DNA from: an uncultured Corynebacterium sp.
GTDB lineage: Bacteria > Actinomycetota > Actinomycetes > Mycobacteriales > Mycobacteriaceae
Direction of reading: 5' to 3'
NCBI RefSeq assembly: GCF_946222305.1
Contig: NZ_CAMIHZ010000009.1
Coordinates: 1 to 64,000 of the forward strand
DNA: 64,000 nt
The notes beneath the pieces are model-generated. The model made no database searches. It was not told where the DNA came from and was given only the letters and a program-made list of their open reading frames with translations. Numbering within the stretch: position 1 is the first letter of the stretch; each line of letters begins with the position of its first letter. Shown here one piece after another: positions 41,812 to 51,555 of this stretch. The position numbers and the translations under genes were made by a program.

Positions 41812-43806
41812 CTAGTCTCCCACTAGTCTGCGCAGGGCTTTTCTCACGACATCTCCGTCGGAGGTCTCCCAGAATCGTGGCATGGAGGCCCGAATATAGG
41901 AGCCGTAACGTGCGGTAGCTAAGCGGGAATCCAAAACTGCCACCACGCCTCGATCAGTGGTCGAACGCAGAAGGCGCCCAGCACCCTGCGCCATCAACAA
42001 CGCGGCGTGGTTGGCGGCCACTTCCATGAAACCACTCCGGCCAGCGCTATCAACGGCTTCCTTACGTGCTTGTCTCAGCGGATCATCCGGGCGGGGAAAT
42101 GGGATACGGTCCATGATCACCAACGACAAACTGCGTCCGGGTACGTCCACTCCTTGCCACAATCCAAGGGTTCCGAATAGGCACGTCGATTCATCGCCGC
42201 GAAATTGCTCCACCAAATTGGAGAGTGAATCTTCACCCTGCAAGAGGATCTTGTGGGGAACCACTGAACGTAAACGATTGGCCATCTGCTCGGCTGCGCG
42301 CCGGGAACTAAAAAGTCCTAGGGTTCTGCCTCCGGCAGCGTTGATTAACTGGGCTACTTCATCCACGGATTCATCGCTAGCGCCATCGCGCCCGGGCGCC
42401 GGCAGATGACGTGCAACATAGAGAATCCCGTGCTTGGCGGCATTGAATGGCGTTCCTACGTCCAAAGTCTTCGCCCTCGAACCCACACCCCAAGAATTCA
42501 GCATCGAGGTGAAACGACCACCAAGGGCCAACGTTGCCGAGGTCAGGACCACCGTCGCGGAGGAAAACAGCTTCAATCGCAATAGGTCGGCCACGCTTAA
42601 AGGTGCCACGCGCACGATGCGCCGCTCATTATCCACCGACAACCACACCACATCTTCGCCGATGAGGTCTTCGCTATCCACACCAGCGTTTTCATCCTGT
42701 CCGTGGGCGCTGAGGATCCGCACGCACGTGTCATTCAGCTCTTCGGTGGCCACGAGAACCGCCATGCGCTCAGCGGCTTTTGCAGGGTCGTTGGCGAACT
42801 CTCCGGCCGGTATCTGATTGATTTTCCGATTCGTGGACCAAGCAGCGTCACGCAAACAAATAAGTGCGGGCTCCAAGCTAGAAGGAACAGAAGTCCACCG
42901 ACCAACCACCGAGTCGTCGTTCAGGACGGCAGCTTCGAGGGCGTTAACCCATTCATCACCGGCTTCCTTGAGTTCATCGCCTGTGCCATCGGAACCGATC
43001 TTCCCGGCGCGTTTCGCCAAAATCGCTACGGCGGTTCCCGATAGCTCTGCGGTAGCGACGTTGGTGATCCGCCCTTCCAGCTCGTGGGCCTCGTCGACGA
43101 TGACTGCGTCATGCTCTGGAAGCACGCTGTTGTCCGATAGCGCATCGATCGCGAGAAGCGCGTGGTTGGTCACCACAATATCGGCCTCTTGGGCGCGGGA
43201 GCGGGCCCGTTCGGCGAAGCACGACTGGCCGAACGGACACCGGCTGGCACCGATGCACTCGCGGGAGGTTACGGATACTTGACGCCATGCTTGATCGGAC
43301 ACGCCCCTGTCGAGATTGTCGCGGTCCCCGTCCGCGGTCTCTTGGGCCCATTCGTGCAAACGCGCCACCTGGCGACCCGTCGCAGAAATCTCGCCCGGAT
43401 CCAGTAGTGCATCTTCCGCAGCTTCGGTCTGGCTGGGTGCGGCGTTGATTCTGTTCAGGCACAGGTAGTTATTGCGTCCCTTGAGGATCGCATACTCCAG
43501 TGGGCGGGGGAGGTCCTCCTCAATCGCTTCGGCCAAACGGGGAAGATCGCGCTCGACCAGCTGGCGCTGCAAGGCGATCGTGGCTGTGGACACGATGATG
43601 GGTAGACCCTTGTCTGTGGCGTGGAGAGCTGCGGGAACCAGGTAGGCGAAAGACTTACCGGTGCCGGTTCCGGCTTGCACCGCCAGGTGGTGTTCCGTGT
43701 CCAAGGCGTCTGCCACTGCCTTGGTCATGCGGGTTTGCCCCTCACGGGGTTGGCCACCCAATTTCTCGATGGCTTTGGCCAGCACGTCCTCTGGGGAAGT
43801 GAGCAA
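41812..43806 (-). CDS. dinG: ATP-dependent helicase, DinG/XPD family
   Basis: A 664-residue superfamily 2 iron-sulfur DNA helicase. Walker A AGTGTGKS lies near residue 45-52, and motif II is DEAH near 240 (VIVDEAHEL). Between them are the iron-sulfur cysteines (NYLCLNRI, then ECIGASRCPFGQSCF). C-terminal helicase motifs include LGLFSSRRAAEQM near 470 and QGAGRLLRSTTDRG near 620. The enzyme unwinds 5'-tailed DNA and D/R-loops. The start is a TTG with AAGGAG 6 bases upstream. It is the minus-strand neighbour of pncB, as in M. tuberculosis (Rv1329c-Rv1330c). Confidence 0.92.
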   Translation of the reverse strand: MLTSPEDVLAKAIEKLGGQPREGQTRMTKAVADALDTEHHLAVQAGTGTGKSFAYLVPAALHATDKGLPIIVSTATIALQRQLVERDLPRLAEAIEEDLPRPLEYAILKGRNNYLCLNRINAAPSQTEAAEDALLDPGEISATGRQVARLHEWAQETADGDRDNLDRGVSDQAWRQVSVTSRECIGASRCPFGQSCFAERARSRAQEADIVVTNHALLAIDALSDNSVLPEHDAVIVDEAHELEGRITNVATAELSGTAVAILAKRAGKIGSDGTGDELKEAGDEWVNALEAAVLNDDSVVGRWTSVPSSLEPALICLRDAAWSTNRKINQIPAGEFANDPAKAAERMAVLVATEELNDTCVRILSAHGQDENAGVDSEDLIGEDVVWLSVDNERRIVRVAPLSVADLLRLKLFSSATVVLTSATLALGGRFTSMLNSWGVGSRAKTLDVGTPFNAAKHGILYVARHLPAPGRDGASDESVDEVAQLINAAGGRTLGLFSSRRAAEQMANRLRSVVPHKILLQGEDSLSNLVEQFRGDESTCLFGTLGLWQGVDVPGRSLSLVIMDRIPFPRPDDPLRQARKEAVDSAGRSGFMEVAANHAALLMAQGAGRLLRSTTDRGVVAVLDSRLATARYGSYIRASMPRFWETSDGDVVRKALRRLVGD

Positions 43807-43903
43807 GGCTCTCCTTAGATGTCCGGGTGTTGGTTAATTGTCGAGGCGATTAGTTGTCTAGGCGCTAGCATTCGTTTTAGCTCCAGCGCCTCCACAAGGG
43901 CTT

Positions 43904-45301
43904 TTAGCGCCCAGAGACGTGGCGTACATTAAGAGCTGGTTCGTCACGAGTCAGAGCCAGCCCTTCCCACGGCAGGGTGATCAGCTGCTTGGCGAGGTGC
44001 TCGCGGGACTGCTCTAGGTTGTTGAGGCCCTCCACCGTTTCGCCGTCGCGCATTAGCGGAATGGTGAGCTGAACTGCACGCAGATCCCCGGTATCAGGTG
44101 AGGGAGAATCGATGGGGTAGGTGATTTCTTCCACTGCGGTACCAGTAGAGCGGGTAACTCGCACCGCGGCTTTAGCTCCACCGACGCTGGCTTTCCCGCG
44201 GGAACGCTTAGCTACGGGGACACCATCGACCTCCACCAGTTTGTACACCAGGCCGGCGGTGGGCGCACCCGACCCCGTCACCACACTAGTGCCCACACCG
44301 AAAGCATCCACAGGCTCGCTGCGTAGTGCCGCGATGGAGAATTCGTCCATATCGGACGACACCACGATCTTCGTCTTCACCGCGCCGAGATCATCTAGCT
44401 GCTTGCGCACCTGGCGGGTTAGTACACCCAAATCTCCAGAGTCGATGCGTACCGCGCCAAGCTCCGGTCCGGCTATTTTCACCGCGGTCTCTACGCCTCG
44501 GGTGATGTCGTAAGTATCAACCAGCAAGGTGGTGCCAGTGCCCAAGGCCTCAATTTGAGAGCGGAAGGCCGCCTCTTCATTCGGGGTGCCATCGGAATTG
44601 GTGTGCAGCAGTGTCCAAGCGTGGGCGGCTGTGCCGCTGGAGGGAACACCATATCGCTGTGACGCTTCCATATTGCTCGTGGCGGTAAACCCAGCGAGAT
44701 AAGCGGCACGGGCAGCAGATACCGCGGAATACTCGTGGGTGCGCCGCGACCCCATTTCAATAAGTGGGCGGCCTTCAGCAGCGGTGACCATGCGGGCAGC
44801 AGCGGAGGCTACTGCGGAGTCCGCATTGAGGATCGACAGAATAACGGTCTCTAAGATCACGCACTCTGCAAAAGTTCCTCGCACGGTCATCAGAGGAGAT
44901 TGGGGAAAGTACAATTCACCTTCCCGGTAACCGTCGATCTGGCCCGAAAAACGATAGTTGCGCAGAAACTCTTTGGTCTCCTCATTGAGGAAGTCCATCT
45001 GATCCACCTGATCCTTGGTGAAGCGGAAGTTGTGGACGGCCTCCAAAACTCGGGCGGTACCCGCGAGTACTCCATAGCGCCGCTCGTTGGGCAGGCGGCG
45101 AGTGAAAACTTCGAAGGCACACTGCCGGTGCGCAGTGCCATCGAGGAGGGCAGCTTGCAACATGGTGAGCTCGTACATGTCCGTCAGCAACGCGGACGAT
45201 GGCACACAATTGCTGCCCGGAAGGATCCCTGGGGTGACGTGGAGTGGTGTGTGTGGGTTCGTATTATTCACGTGGTTGATTCTAGCCACGTCCTCGGACA
45301 T
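43904..45301 (-). CDS. pncB: Nicotinate phosphoribosyltransferase
   Basis: A 465-residue enzyme converting nicotinate and PRPP to nicotinate mononucleotide for NAD salvage. Family features: LLTDMYELTMLQAALLDG near the N-terminus, FxRRLPNERRYGV, the GSRRTHEYSAVSAARAAYLAG block near residue 190 with the catalytic His neighbourhood, and IRIDSGDLG-like VRIDSGDLGVL near 300. The frame is open to 45394, but that would overlap clpS; the ATG at 45301, with GAAGG upstream, leaves a normal 74-base divergent gap. Order and orientation match Rv1330c/Rv1331. It converges in function with nadE (20796-21698) in NAD synthesis. Confidence 0.93.
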   Translation of the reverse strand: MSEDVARINHVNNTNPHTPLHVTPGILPGSNCVPSSALLTDMYELTMLQAALLDGTAHRQCAFEVFTRRLPNERRYGVLAGTARVLEAVHNFRFTKDQVDQMDFLNEETKEFLRNYRFSGQIDGYREGELYFPQSPLMTVRGTFAECVILETVILSILNADSAVASAAARMVTAAEGRPLIEMGSRRTHEYSAVSAARAAYLAGFTATSNMEASQRYGVPSSGTAAHAWTLLHTNSDGTPNEEAAFRSQIEALGTGTTLLVDTYDITRGVETAVKIAGPELGAVRIDSGDLGVLTRQVRKQLDDLGAVKTKIVVSSDMDEFSIAALRSEPVDAFGVGTSVVTGSGAPTAGLVYKLVEVDGVPVAKRSRGKASVGGAKAAVRVTRSTGTAVEEITYPIDSPSPDTGDLRAVQLTIPLMRDGETVEGLNNLEQSREHLAKQLITLPWEGLALTRDEPALNVRHVSGR

Positions 45302-45375
45302 GACTTGCGGACCCTTCAACCCCAACGGGGCCGACAGGCCCGCAGGAACGTGGAGGCGTCGGTATCCTAGAAAGC

Positions 45376-45681
45376 ATGACTTCACCCGCAGCACCCTCAG
45401 CTACCCCAGTTCAGGAGCGGCTACCCGAGACCGAAACGGAGGCCAACCTCCCGTGGATGTGCATCTGCTGGGATGACCCGGTCAACTTGATGAGCTACGT
45501 CACCTACGTTTTCCAAACGGTTTTGGGATACTCCCGCAAGCGCGCCACCGAGTTGATGATGCAGGTTCACAATGAAGGTAAAGCCGTAGTTAGCTCCGGT
45601 GAGCGCGACAAGGTCGAGGCCGATGTGAAGAAGTTACAGACTGCCGGCTTGTGGGCCACGATGCAACGGTCGGACGGCTAG
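45376..45681 (+). CDS. clpS: ATP-dependent Clp protease adaptor ClpS
   Basis: A 101-residue adaptor that hands N-degron substrates to ClpAP/ClpCP. The core is typical: a disordered N-terminus, then WDDPVNLMSYVTYVF (the Asn-Asp substrate pocket region), and the helices around LMMQVHNEGKAVV, with the conserved His of the VH pair. It is the first gene of a plus-strand run with DUF2017 and the P1-family hydrolase, as in Rv1331-Rv1333. It diverges from pncB. Confidence 0.95.
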   Translation: MTSPAAPSATPVQERLPETETEANLPWMCICWDDPVNLMSYVTYVFQTVLGYSRKRATELMMQVHNEGKAVVSSGERDKVEADVKKLQTAGLWATMQRSDG

Positions 45682-45729
45682 GCTACGGCGAATCCTAGAC
45701 GAGGAGAGTAAGGAGCAAAGGGAAGCACC

Positions 45730-46452
45730 ATGCAGCCTTGGGCGAAGAAGAAAAGCGTTTTGCGCGGTACACGCTACGTGACGGTTCTGGAACCCCTCGA
45801 GCGCGAAATGCTGGGCGATTCCGCTGCCACGGTATCCGACAAGCTCATGGAGCGAGTGCGTACAGCCCCGAAGGACGAGCTCGCAGAACTAACCGGCATG
45901 CCCTCCGGCCATGCGGATGCGCCAGAGGAACTCGGTCTGCAGCGGATGCTGCCGTCGTTCTTCAAAGGGGACGCCGAGGTGATGGACGGCGATGCTGCCC
46001 TGATGCGACAGTTGCATGAGACCGATATCATCAAGCACAAACTGTTGAACTTGCAGTACGTGATCACCATGCTGGGGCCGAACGGTTCGGTGAATATCTC
46101 GCTATCGCCTGACGAAGTCCAACCGTGGCTGGGAGCTTTGACCGATATCCGCCAGTACCACACTGCACAGTTGGAGGAATATCGCGACACCCTTGCTGAT
46201 AACTCAGATCAGCTGCTCGCAGCCAGCAACTATTTGGAATGGCTGGGTTACCATCTCGACAGCCTGCTGACGGCAGTGATGGGGGAGCTGGATGTGCCGG
46301 AGGAACATCCAGAGAATGATTCCGTCGACGGCAACGGCAATTCAGGTCGTGGCGACGTAGGTCGTGGCAGTTCGGGATACGGTGGTTCACGTAATGGTGA
46401 CGATCCGAATCACGGTGATACCGACCACGTAGACGGGAATCGAGACAGCTAG
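45730..46452 (+). CDS. DUF2017 domain protein
   Basis: A 240-residue cytoplasmic protein of the actinobacterial DUF2017 family, which always follows clpS. Recognisable points are the N-terminal WAKKKSVLRGTRYVTVLEPL, the central LQRMLPSFFKGDAEV and the block around EYRDTLADNSDQLLAASNYLEWLGYHLDSL written in part here. Function is unknown. The last 45 residues are a Gly/Asn/Asp/Ser-rich tail absent from compact family members. GGGAAGC precedes the ATG. It lies 48 bases after clpS and 22 bases before the P1 hydrolase gene, so an operon is likely. Confidence 0.85.
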   Translation: MQPWAKKKSVLRGTRYVTVLEPLEREMLGDSAATVSDKLMERVRTAPKDELAELTGMPSGHADAPEELGLQRMLPSFFKGDAEVMDGDAALMRQLHETDIIKHKLLNLQYVITMLGPNGSVNISLSPDEVQPWLGALTDIRQYHTAQLEEYRDTLADNSDQLLAASNYLEWLGYHLDSLLTAVMGELDVPEEHPENDSVDGNGNSGRGDVGRGSSGYGGSRNGDDPNHGDTDHVDGNRDS

Positions 46453-46474
46453 ATCGACGACGGCGACAGACACG

Positions 46475-47542
46475 ATGATCGACCTTTTCGACTGCCACCC
46501 CGGCGCCACCAACGGGATTGGGGACGTAGCCGGGCTATCTGTAGGGCATAGTATTTGCGCAGATGGCCAAGGCGATTCTGGCGTTACGGTCATTGCCGCG
46601 CCACGAGGAGCCACCGCGAGCGTCGATGTTCGTGGAGGTGGCCCCGGCACTCGCGAGACCGACCTACTGGAACCACACAACACGGTCCAGCAAGTTCATG
46701 CGATAACCCTTTCTGGGGGCTCTGCTTTTGGTCTTGACGCCGCCACGGGGGTTATGGCCGAGCTGGAATCTCGGGGCATAGGCTTCCCCGTCCTCGGGCT
46801 CGATGAACCTGCCAAGGTCGTTCCCATCGTTCCGGCCGCAGTGATCTTCGATCTGCTGCTGGGTGAGTGGGATTCACGCCCCGATGCTTCGACCGGGCGC
46901 GCGGCCACTGTTAATGCTTTGCAGGAACATTCCGCCGCAATGGGCAATGTTGGAGCGGGCTTGAGTGCCAGCGCGGGTGCTCTCAAGGGCGGTTTCGGCC
47001 AGGCCAGTGCCGTGTTCCCGGAGGGTAGCCCCCTCGCAGGCGTCACTGTCGCCGCTGCCGTAGTCGCTAATCCGCAGGGTGCGGTGTTTAACCCTATTGA
47101 CGGCAGATTGTGGGGAATTACCAGCGAGCTCGGTAGAGAGTTCGCAGCGTATGGAGTGTGCCCCGATTCAACGGTGCCTCCTGAGATCGTCGAGAAACTC
47201 CGTGGCATGAATCGCTTGGGTACCAAGATGCTGAACACCACCATCGGAGTGGTGGCCACCGATTTTGAGCTATCCAAGGCGAACGTCAAACGTATGGCCC
47301 TATCAGCTCATGATGGACTGGCCCGCGCTATCCGCCCCGCCCACATGCCGATGGATGGGGACACCTTGTTTGGCCTCGCAACGGGAACCAAAACGCTGGA
47401 TCCGAACGTTGAGATTGCAGTGGCTACGACCATGCTTAGCGCCACTGCAGCCAACTGTGTGGAACGGGCCATCGTACACGCGATACTCGCCGCGGAAACC
47501 GCATACGACGTTCCCAGCTGGAAAGACATCACTGGATTATGA
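46475..47542 (+). CDS. P1 family peptidase (DmpA/BapA-type, N-terminal nucleophile fold)
   Basis: A 355-residue member of the P1 (DmpA) family, self-processing aminopeptidases of the Ntn-hydrolase-like fold. Supporting segments are GATNGIGDVAGLSVGH at the N-terminus, TLSGGSAFGLDAATGVM near residue 95, and the processing-site region TKMLNTTIGVVATDF near 255, with the predicted catalytic residue in NTT. The M. tuberculosis counterpart in the same order is Rv1333. The stop overlaps the next start by four bases (ATGA), implying translational coupling to the rhomboid-like gene. Its natural substrate is unknown. Confidence 0.88.
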   Translation: MIDLFDCHPGATNGIGDVAGLSVGHSICADGQGDSGVTVIAAPRGATASVDVRGGGPGTRETDLLEPHNTVQQVHAITLSGGSAFGLDAATGVMAELESRGIGFPVLGLDEPAKVVPIVPAAVIFDLLLGEWDSRPDASTGRAATVNALQEHSAAMGNVGAGLSASAGALKGGFGQASAVFPEGSPLAGVTVAAAVVANPQGAVFNPIDGRLWGITSELGREFAAYGVCPDSTVPPEIVEKLRGMNRLGTKMLNTTIGVVATDFELSKANVKRMALSAHDGLARAIRPAHMPMDGDTLFGLATGTKTLDPNVEIAVATTMLSATAANCVERAIVHAILAAETAYDVPSWKDITGL

Positions 47543-48123
47543 AAACCACGCGCCTGAAAACTGCGATTACCTCTACAGTTTTATTCCTCATCATCATATG
47601 GGCGGTTCACTTCGTGAACTTCCTCTCCGGCATGCGCCTCAGCGGTTTCGGGATTCACCCACTGCACCTCGATGGGCTGGTGGGGATTGTGGCCGCGCCG
47701 TTCTTGCACGCTGATTTCGGGCACCTCGTGGCCAATTCCTCCATCGCCATGATCGTGGTGTTCCTCATTGCTTTATCCGGGCGGAAGATTCTGTGGATGA
47801 GTTCCGTGGTGATTGCCCTCGTGGCCGGCTTAGGGACATGGCTTCTGGGAGGGCCGAACACGCTACATATCGGCGCCTCTGGATTGATTTTTGGGTGGTT
47901 AGTTTTCCTCATCGTGCGAGGATTATTCACCCACCAGATCCTGCAGATCTTGCTAGGAGCCGGAGTGCTTTTCACCTACGGATCCGTGCTGTGGGGTGTG
48001 TTGCCGACCACCCCAGGAGTCAGTTGGCAGGGTCACTTCTTCGGAGCCATCGGTGGACTGTTAGCTGCGTGGATGTTGGGCCGAAAGGGGACAGCGGCTG
48101 GGCTGAGCATGGCGTCGGTATAA
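47539..48123 (+). CDS. Rhomboid family intramembrane serine protease
   Basis: A 194-residue membrane protein with six hydrophobic segments. The catalytic serine motif GASGL lies near residue 115, preceded by the oxyanion-side HADFGHLVANS in the second segment. The histidine partner lies in the last segment (WQGHFFGAIGGLL). This is a compact bacterial rhomboid like Rv1337. It is coupled to the P1-peptidase gene by a 4-base overlap and followed by murI after 57 bases. In mycobacteria mec, cysO and cysM lie between these two genes; here they are absent. A copy of the dispersed GGCGTCG motif spans its stop codon. Confidence 0.9.
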   Translation: MKTTRLKTAITSTVLFLIIIWAVHFVNFLSGMRLSGFGIHPLHLDGLVGIVAAPFLHADFGHLVANSSIAMIVVFLIALSGRKILWMSSVVIALVAGLGTWLLGGPNTLHIGASGLIFGWLVFLIVRGLFTHQILQILLGAGVLFTYGSVLWGVLPTTPGVSWQGHFFGAIGGLLAAWMLGRKGTAAGLSMASV

Positions 48124-48180
48124 AAGAAAAGAACCGGCGACAACCTGAAACGACCAGAGAAACAATGGGGAGAAGAAACA

Positions 48181-48993
48181 ATGGCCAATAACGCACCCAT
48201 CGGCATTTTCGATAGCGGAGTGGGCGGCCTGACGGTGGCGCGTGCGGTGGTAGACCTGCTGCCACGGGAAAATATCGTGTATATCGGTGACACGGCGAAT
48301 TCCCCCTACGGAGATAAGCCTCTGGCGCAGGTGCGGGAGCTTTCGACCGCCATTGCCGACGAGCTGGTGGAACGTGGCTGCAAGATGATCGTGGTGGCGT
48401 GCAATTCTGCGAGCTCGGCATTCCTACGCGATGCGAGGGAGCGCTATCCCGTACCCGTCGTGGAGGTTATTCTGCCGGCGGTGCGGCGCGCAGTGGCTGC
48501 AACGCGCAATGGAAAGGTCGGCGTGATCGGTACCCACGCTACAGTGACGAGCGGGAGCTACCAGGATCTATTCGCTGCCAGCCCGAATGTGGAAGTCACC
48601 GCGCAGGCGTGCCCACAGTTTGTGCCGTTCGTAGAGCGCGGGATCACCACGGGACGACAGATCGTGGGATTGGCGGAGAACTATTTGGAGCCGCTGAAGG
48701 ATGCCGGTGTGGATACTGTTGTTCTGGGGTGCACACACTATCCGCTGCTGGCGGGCGTAGTGCAGCTGGTTATGGGCGACGAAGTCACGCTGGTGAACTC
48801 CGCAGATGAAACCGCGAAAATGACTTATCGGCAGCTCAGTGAATTGGACATGCTGGCGGATGAAGACCCGGATCGTGAAGTGAAGCTGGTCTTTGAATCC
48901 ACCGGGGATCCGCAGCGATTCGCGCACTTGGCGCAACGATTCCTAGGGCCGGCGATCACCGATGTTTCGCACATCCCGGACATGCTGCGATAG
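48181..48993 (+). CDS. murI: Glutamate racemase
   Basis: A 270-residue two-cysteine racemase making D-glutamate for peptidoglycan. The N-terminal GIFDSGVGGLTVARAV, the first catalytic Cys in VVACNSASS near residue 75, and the second in GCTHYPLL near 185 are all intact. GGGAGAAG lies upstream of the ATG. Its position between the rhomboid gene and the MBL-fold gene matches Rv1338. Confidence 0.96.
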   Translation: MANNAPIGIFDSGVGGLTVARAVVDLLPRENIVYIGDTANSPYGDKPLAQVRELSTAIADELVERGCKMIVVACNSASSAFLRDARERYPVPVVEVILPAVRRAVAATRNGKVGVIGTHATVTSGSYQDLFAASPNVEVTAQACPQFVPFVERGITTGRQIVGLAENYLEPLKDAGVDTVVLGCTHYPLLAGVVQLVMGDEVTLVNSADETAKMTYRQLSELDMLADEDPDREVKLVFESTGDPQRFAHLAQRFLGPAITDVSHIPDMLR

Positions 48994-49126
48994 TGCGCCG
49001 TGGTCTGGGAGGGGTGTCGCCGTGGTGAGTGATAAATCCATTCCCGCGGTAGCGAATGTGAGATTGCTCAGTCTAAACCGCGGTTAATACCAAATTTTGC
49101 TGGAGTTCATGTAACAATCTGCAGTT

Positions 49127-49930
49127 ATGGAACTGGTAGTGCTCGGCTGTTCTGGCAGCGTCGCCGGCCCCAACGGGCCCGCCTCCGGCTATGTGGTGCG
49201 CAGCGAGGGCACTGAAGACCTGCTCATGGACATCGGTCCTGGAGTATTGGCCGCGATGCAGTCGATCGATGACATCGATCCTGCTCAATGCCACATGGCT
49301 TTTAGCCACATGCATGCGGATCACTGCTTGGACTTTCCCTCGCTACTAGTGTGGCGCCGTTTTCATCCGCACGCTCCCTCGGGTCACTCCCACGATTTCA
49401 TCGGCCCTCGTATGGCTTTTGAACACCTGTCCCGCGCCGCCGGCGACTATCTGGATAAACCGGATGACTTCTCCGATACCTTCAACGTTTCGCACTACCA
49501 GGTCGGTAGTTCTCATTTCGACGCCACGAGCTGGCCGTCCAAGTCCATCGGCGGGCTGACGGTGTATGCCGCCGAAGCCGTGCACACCACCGAGAGTTAT
49601 CTGCTGCGCGTGCACGATGAACAGGGCGCGAGCTTGGTTTATACGGGCGATACCGCGTACACGGAGAACCTCACTCACCTCGCCGAGGGGGCTGATGTGT
49701 TGCTCTGCGAGGCTACGTGGTGCGACCGAGAATTCGGGATGCCCCAAGGGATGCACATGTGTGGTCAAGATGCCGGCAAAATCGCCGAAAAGGCCGGGGT
49801 GGGCACGTTGATCCTCACACACATTCCGCCGTGGGGGGATGACGAATCTGCTATTACCGCGGCGAAACGGCATTTCACCGGACCGGTCGAGGTAGCATAC
49901 CCCGGAATGCGCGTGCAGTGGGGTAGCTAG
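49127..49930 (+). CDS. MBL-fold phosphodiesterase (Rv1339-type, probable cAMP phosphodiesterase)
   Basis: A 267-residue metallo-beta-lactamase-fold hydrolase. The metal motif HMHADHCLD lies near residue 62, further ligands are in VHTTES near 150 and YTGDTAYTE near 175 (bridging Asp), and the last His is in LTHIPPW near 230. It corresponds in position (between murI and rph) and family to M. tuberculosis Rv1339, reported as an atypical class II cAMP phosphodiesterase. RNase Z-like activity is a less likely alternative because the tRNA-binding exosite arm is absent. Biochemical activity here is inferred from the orthologue. Confidence 0.85.
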   Translation: MELVVLGCSGSVAGPNGPASGYVVRSEGTEDLLMDIGPGVLAAMQSIDDIDPAQCHMAFSHMHADHCLDFPSLLVWRRFHPHAPSGHSHDFIGPRMAFEHLSRAAGDYLDKPDDFSDTFNVSHYQVGSSHFDATSWPSKSIGGLTVYAAEAVHTTESYLLRVHDEQGASLVYTGDTAYTENLTHLAEGADVLLCEATWCDREFGMPQGMHMCGQDAGKIAEKAGVGTLILTHIPPWGDDESAITAAKRHFTGPVEVAYPGMRVQWGS

Positions 49931-50059
49931 GCCCGCGGTGTGGGAGCTGTAACTTTCAGCAGCGTAGCGCGGTCCGGCCTCGGGGAGACGAGGACGATTC
50001 CGTGGCGAAGCTGGACCTTCGCCACCGTGATGTCGTGGCCGGTACGTATGCTGGCAGAC

Positions 50060-50842
50060 ATGACTAATCATGCAGAAGGAAACACTGGTTCGGTCGCTGC
50101 GGCACCGGCAGATTTCAAGCGCGCGGATGGTCGCGCCGTTAACGAAATGCGCCCCGTGCGTATCACCCGGGGGTTTACCACCAACCCAGCGGGCAGCGTA
50201 TTAGTGGAGTTCGGAAATACTCGCGTGATGTGCACTGCGAGTGTGGAAATCGGCGTGCCACGCTTCAAGAAGGACTCCGGCGAGGGTTGGCTGACCGCGG
50301 AATACGCTATGTTGCCTTCCTCCACCCACGAGCGTATGCCACGTGAATCCATGAAGGGCAAGGTGAAAGGACGCACCCACGAGATTTCTCGTCTGGTTGG
50401 GCGCGCTCTCCGCGCAGCTGTCGACCTGACCCAACTGGGGGAAAACACGATTGCCATTGACTGTGATGTCCTGCAAGCCGATGGTGGTACTCGCACTGCG
50501 GCGATCACCGGTGCATATATCGCTCTGGCGGATGCGCTGAAAGTGCTGCAGGAACAAGGTGTAGTGCCCGGTGAACCGCTGTTGCCTCCGGTCGCCGCAG
50601 TCAGCGTGGGCATCATCGACGGCGTGGCATGTTTAGATCTTCCCTACGAGGAGGATTCCCGCGCTGACGTCGATATGAACGTTGTGATGACGGAGCAAGG
50701 ACGTTTTGTAGAGATCCAAGGAACGGGAGAACACGCGGAATTCACCCGTGCGGAGCTGGGTGCGATGCTGGATCTAGCCGAGGGCGGACTGCGCGAATTG
50801 ATCGCAGCCCAGAAGTCAGCCCTGGCCCAAGGGGAGGTTTAA
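50060..50842 (+). CDS. rph: Ribonuclease PH
   Basis: A 260-residue phosphorolytic 3'-5' exoribonuclease trimming tRNA 3' ends. The core begins at FKRADGRAVNEMRPVRITRGF near residue 20 (written in part) and includes VMCTASVEIGVPRF, the RNA-binding stretch MPRESMKGKVKGR near 100, and CDVLQADGGTRTAAITGA near 140. The start at 50060 leaves an 18-residue N-terminal extension and has a weak ribosome-binding site; the frame stays open to 49940. The stop lies 3 bases before rdgB, so they are co-transcribed, as in Rv1340-Rv1341. Confidence 0.94.
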   Translation: MTNHAEGNTGSVAAAPADFKRADGRAVNEMRPVRITRGFTTNPAGSVLVEFGNTRVMCTASVEIGVPRFKKDSGEGWLTAEYAMLPSSTHERMPRESMKGKVKGRTHEISRLVGRALRAAVDLTQLGENTIAIDCDVLQADGGTRTAAITGAYIALADALKVLQEQGVVPGEPLLPPVAAVSVGIIDGVACLDLPYEEDSRADVDMNVVMTEQGRFVEIQGTGEHAEFTRAELGAMLDLAEGGLRELIAAQKSALAQGEV

Positions 50843-50845
50843 TCC

Positions 50846-51496
50846 GTGAAGGTCTTGGTGGCGTCAAGAAATAAAAAGAAGCTCGCAGAGCTCAACCGGC
50901 TGCTAGAAGCGGCACAGGTAACCGGTATTGAGCTGGTGAGCCTGGCAGATGTGCCGGAGTATCCAGAAACGCCGGAGACGGGTGCGACCTTCATTGACAA
51001 CGCGAATATCAAAACGGCCGATGGGGTGAAGCACACCGGGTTGCCAACAATCGCGGATGATTCTGGTCTCGCTGTGGATGAGCTCAACGGTATGCCCGGA
51101 GTACTGAGCGCTCGGTGGAGTGGCAAGCACGGCGATGATCGGGCGAATAACGAACTGCTGTTGGCGCAGCTATCGGACACACCCGATGAACGGCGAGGAG
51201 CGCACTTCGTTTCTGCGTGCGTGCTGCAACTGCCAGAACAGCTGGCCGAAAAGCTTGGAATGCGCCTGCACTACGAGGTGGAGGGCCGTTGGCTGGGCCG
51301 GGTGCTGCGGGAAGAACGGGGAGAAAACGGGTTCGGTTACGACCCGCTTTTCAGTCCGGTTGAAGAACCTGGTAAGTCGGCGGCGGAATTAACTGCGGAG
51401 CGCAAGGACGAGCTTTCCCACCGTGGGAAAGCGTTAGCTCAATTGGTCGCAGTACTCGCTGAGCTAGCCGAAAAGAGTGCGGATTCTGCAGTATGA
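50846..51496 (+). CDS. rdgB: Non-canonical purine NTP pyrophosphatase (RdgB/HAM1)
   Basis: A 216-residue house-cleaning enzyme hydrolysing ITP, dITP and XTP. The phosphate-binding start VASRNKKKLAEL (Ser-x-Asn-x-x-Lys), the ADDSGLAVDELNGMPGVLSARW block near residue 70 (written in part) and the C-terminal GFGYDPLF and LSHRGKAL are all present. The start is a GTG with GGGGAGG 8 bases upstream. It is coupled to rph. The first codons coincide with a copy of the dispersed GGCGTC motif. Confidence 0.95.
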   Translation: MKVLVASRNKKKLAELNRLLEAAQVTGIELVSLADVPEYPETPETGATFIDNANIKTADGVKHTGLPTIADDSGLAVDELNGMPGVLSARWSGKHGDDRANNELLLAQLSDTPDERRGAHFVSACVLQLPEQLAEKLGMRLHYEVEGRWLGRVLREERGENGFGYDPLFSPVEEPGKSAAELTAERKDELSHRGKALAQLVAVLAELAEKSADSAV

Positions 51497-51555
51497 TTGG
51501 GCGACAGAAACCGCGATTATAAGACGAGACCATAAGAAAGGATGCGTACGTTCCC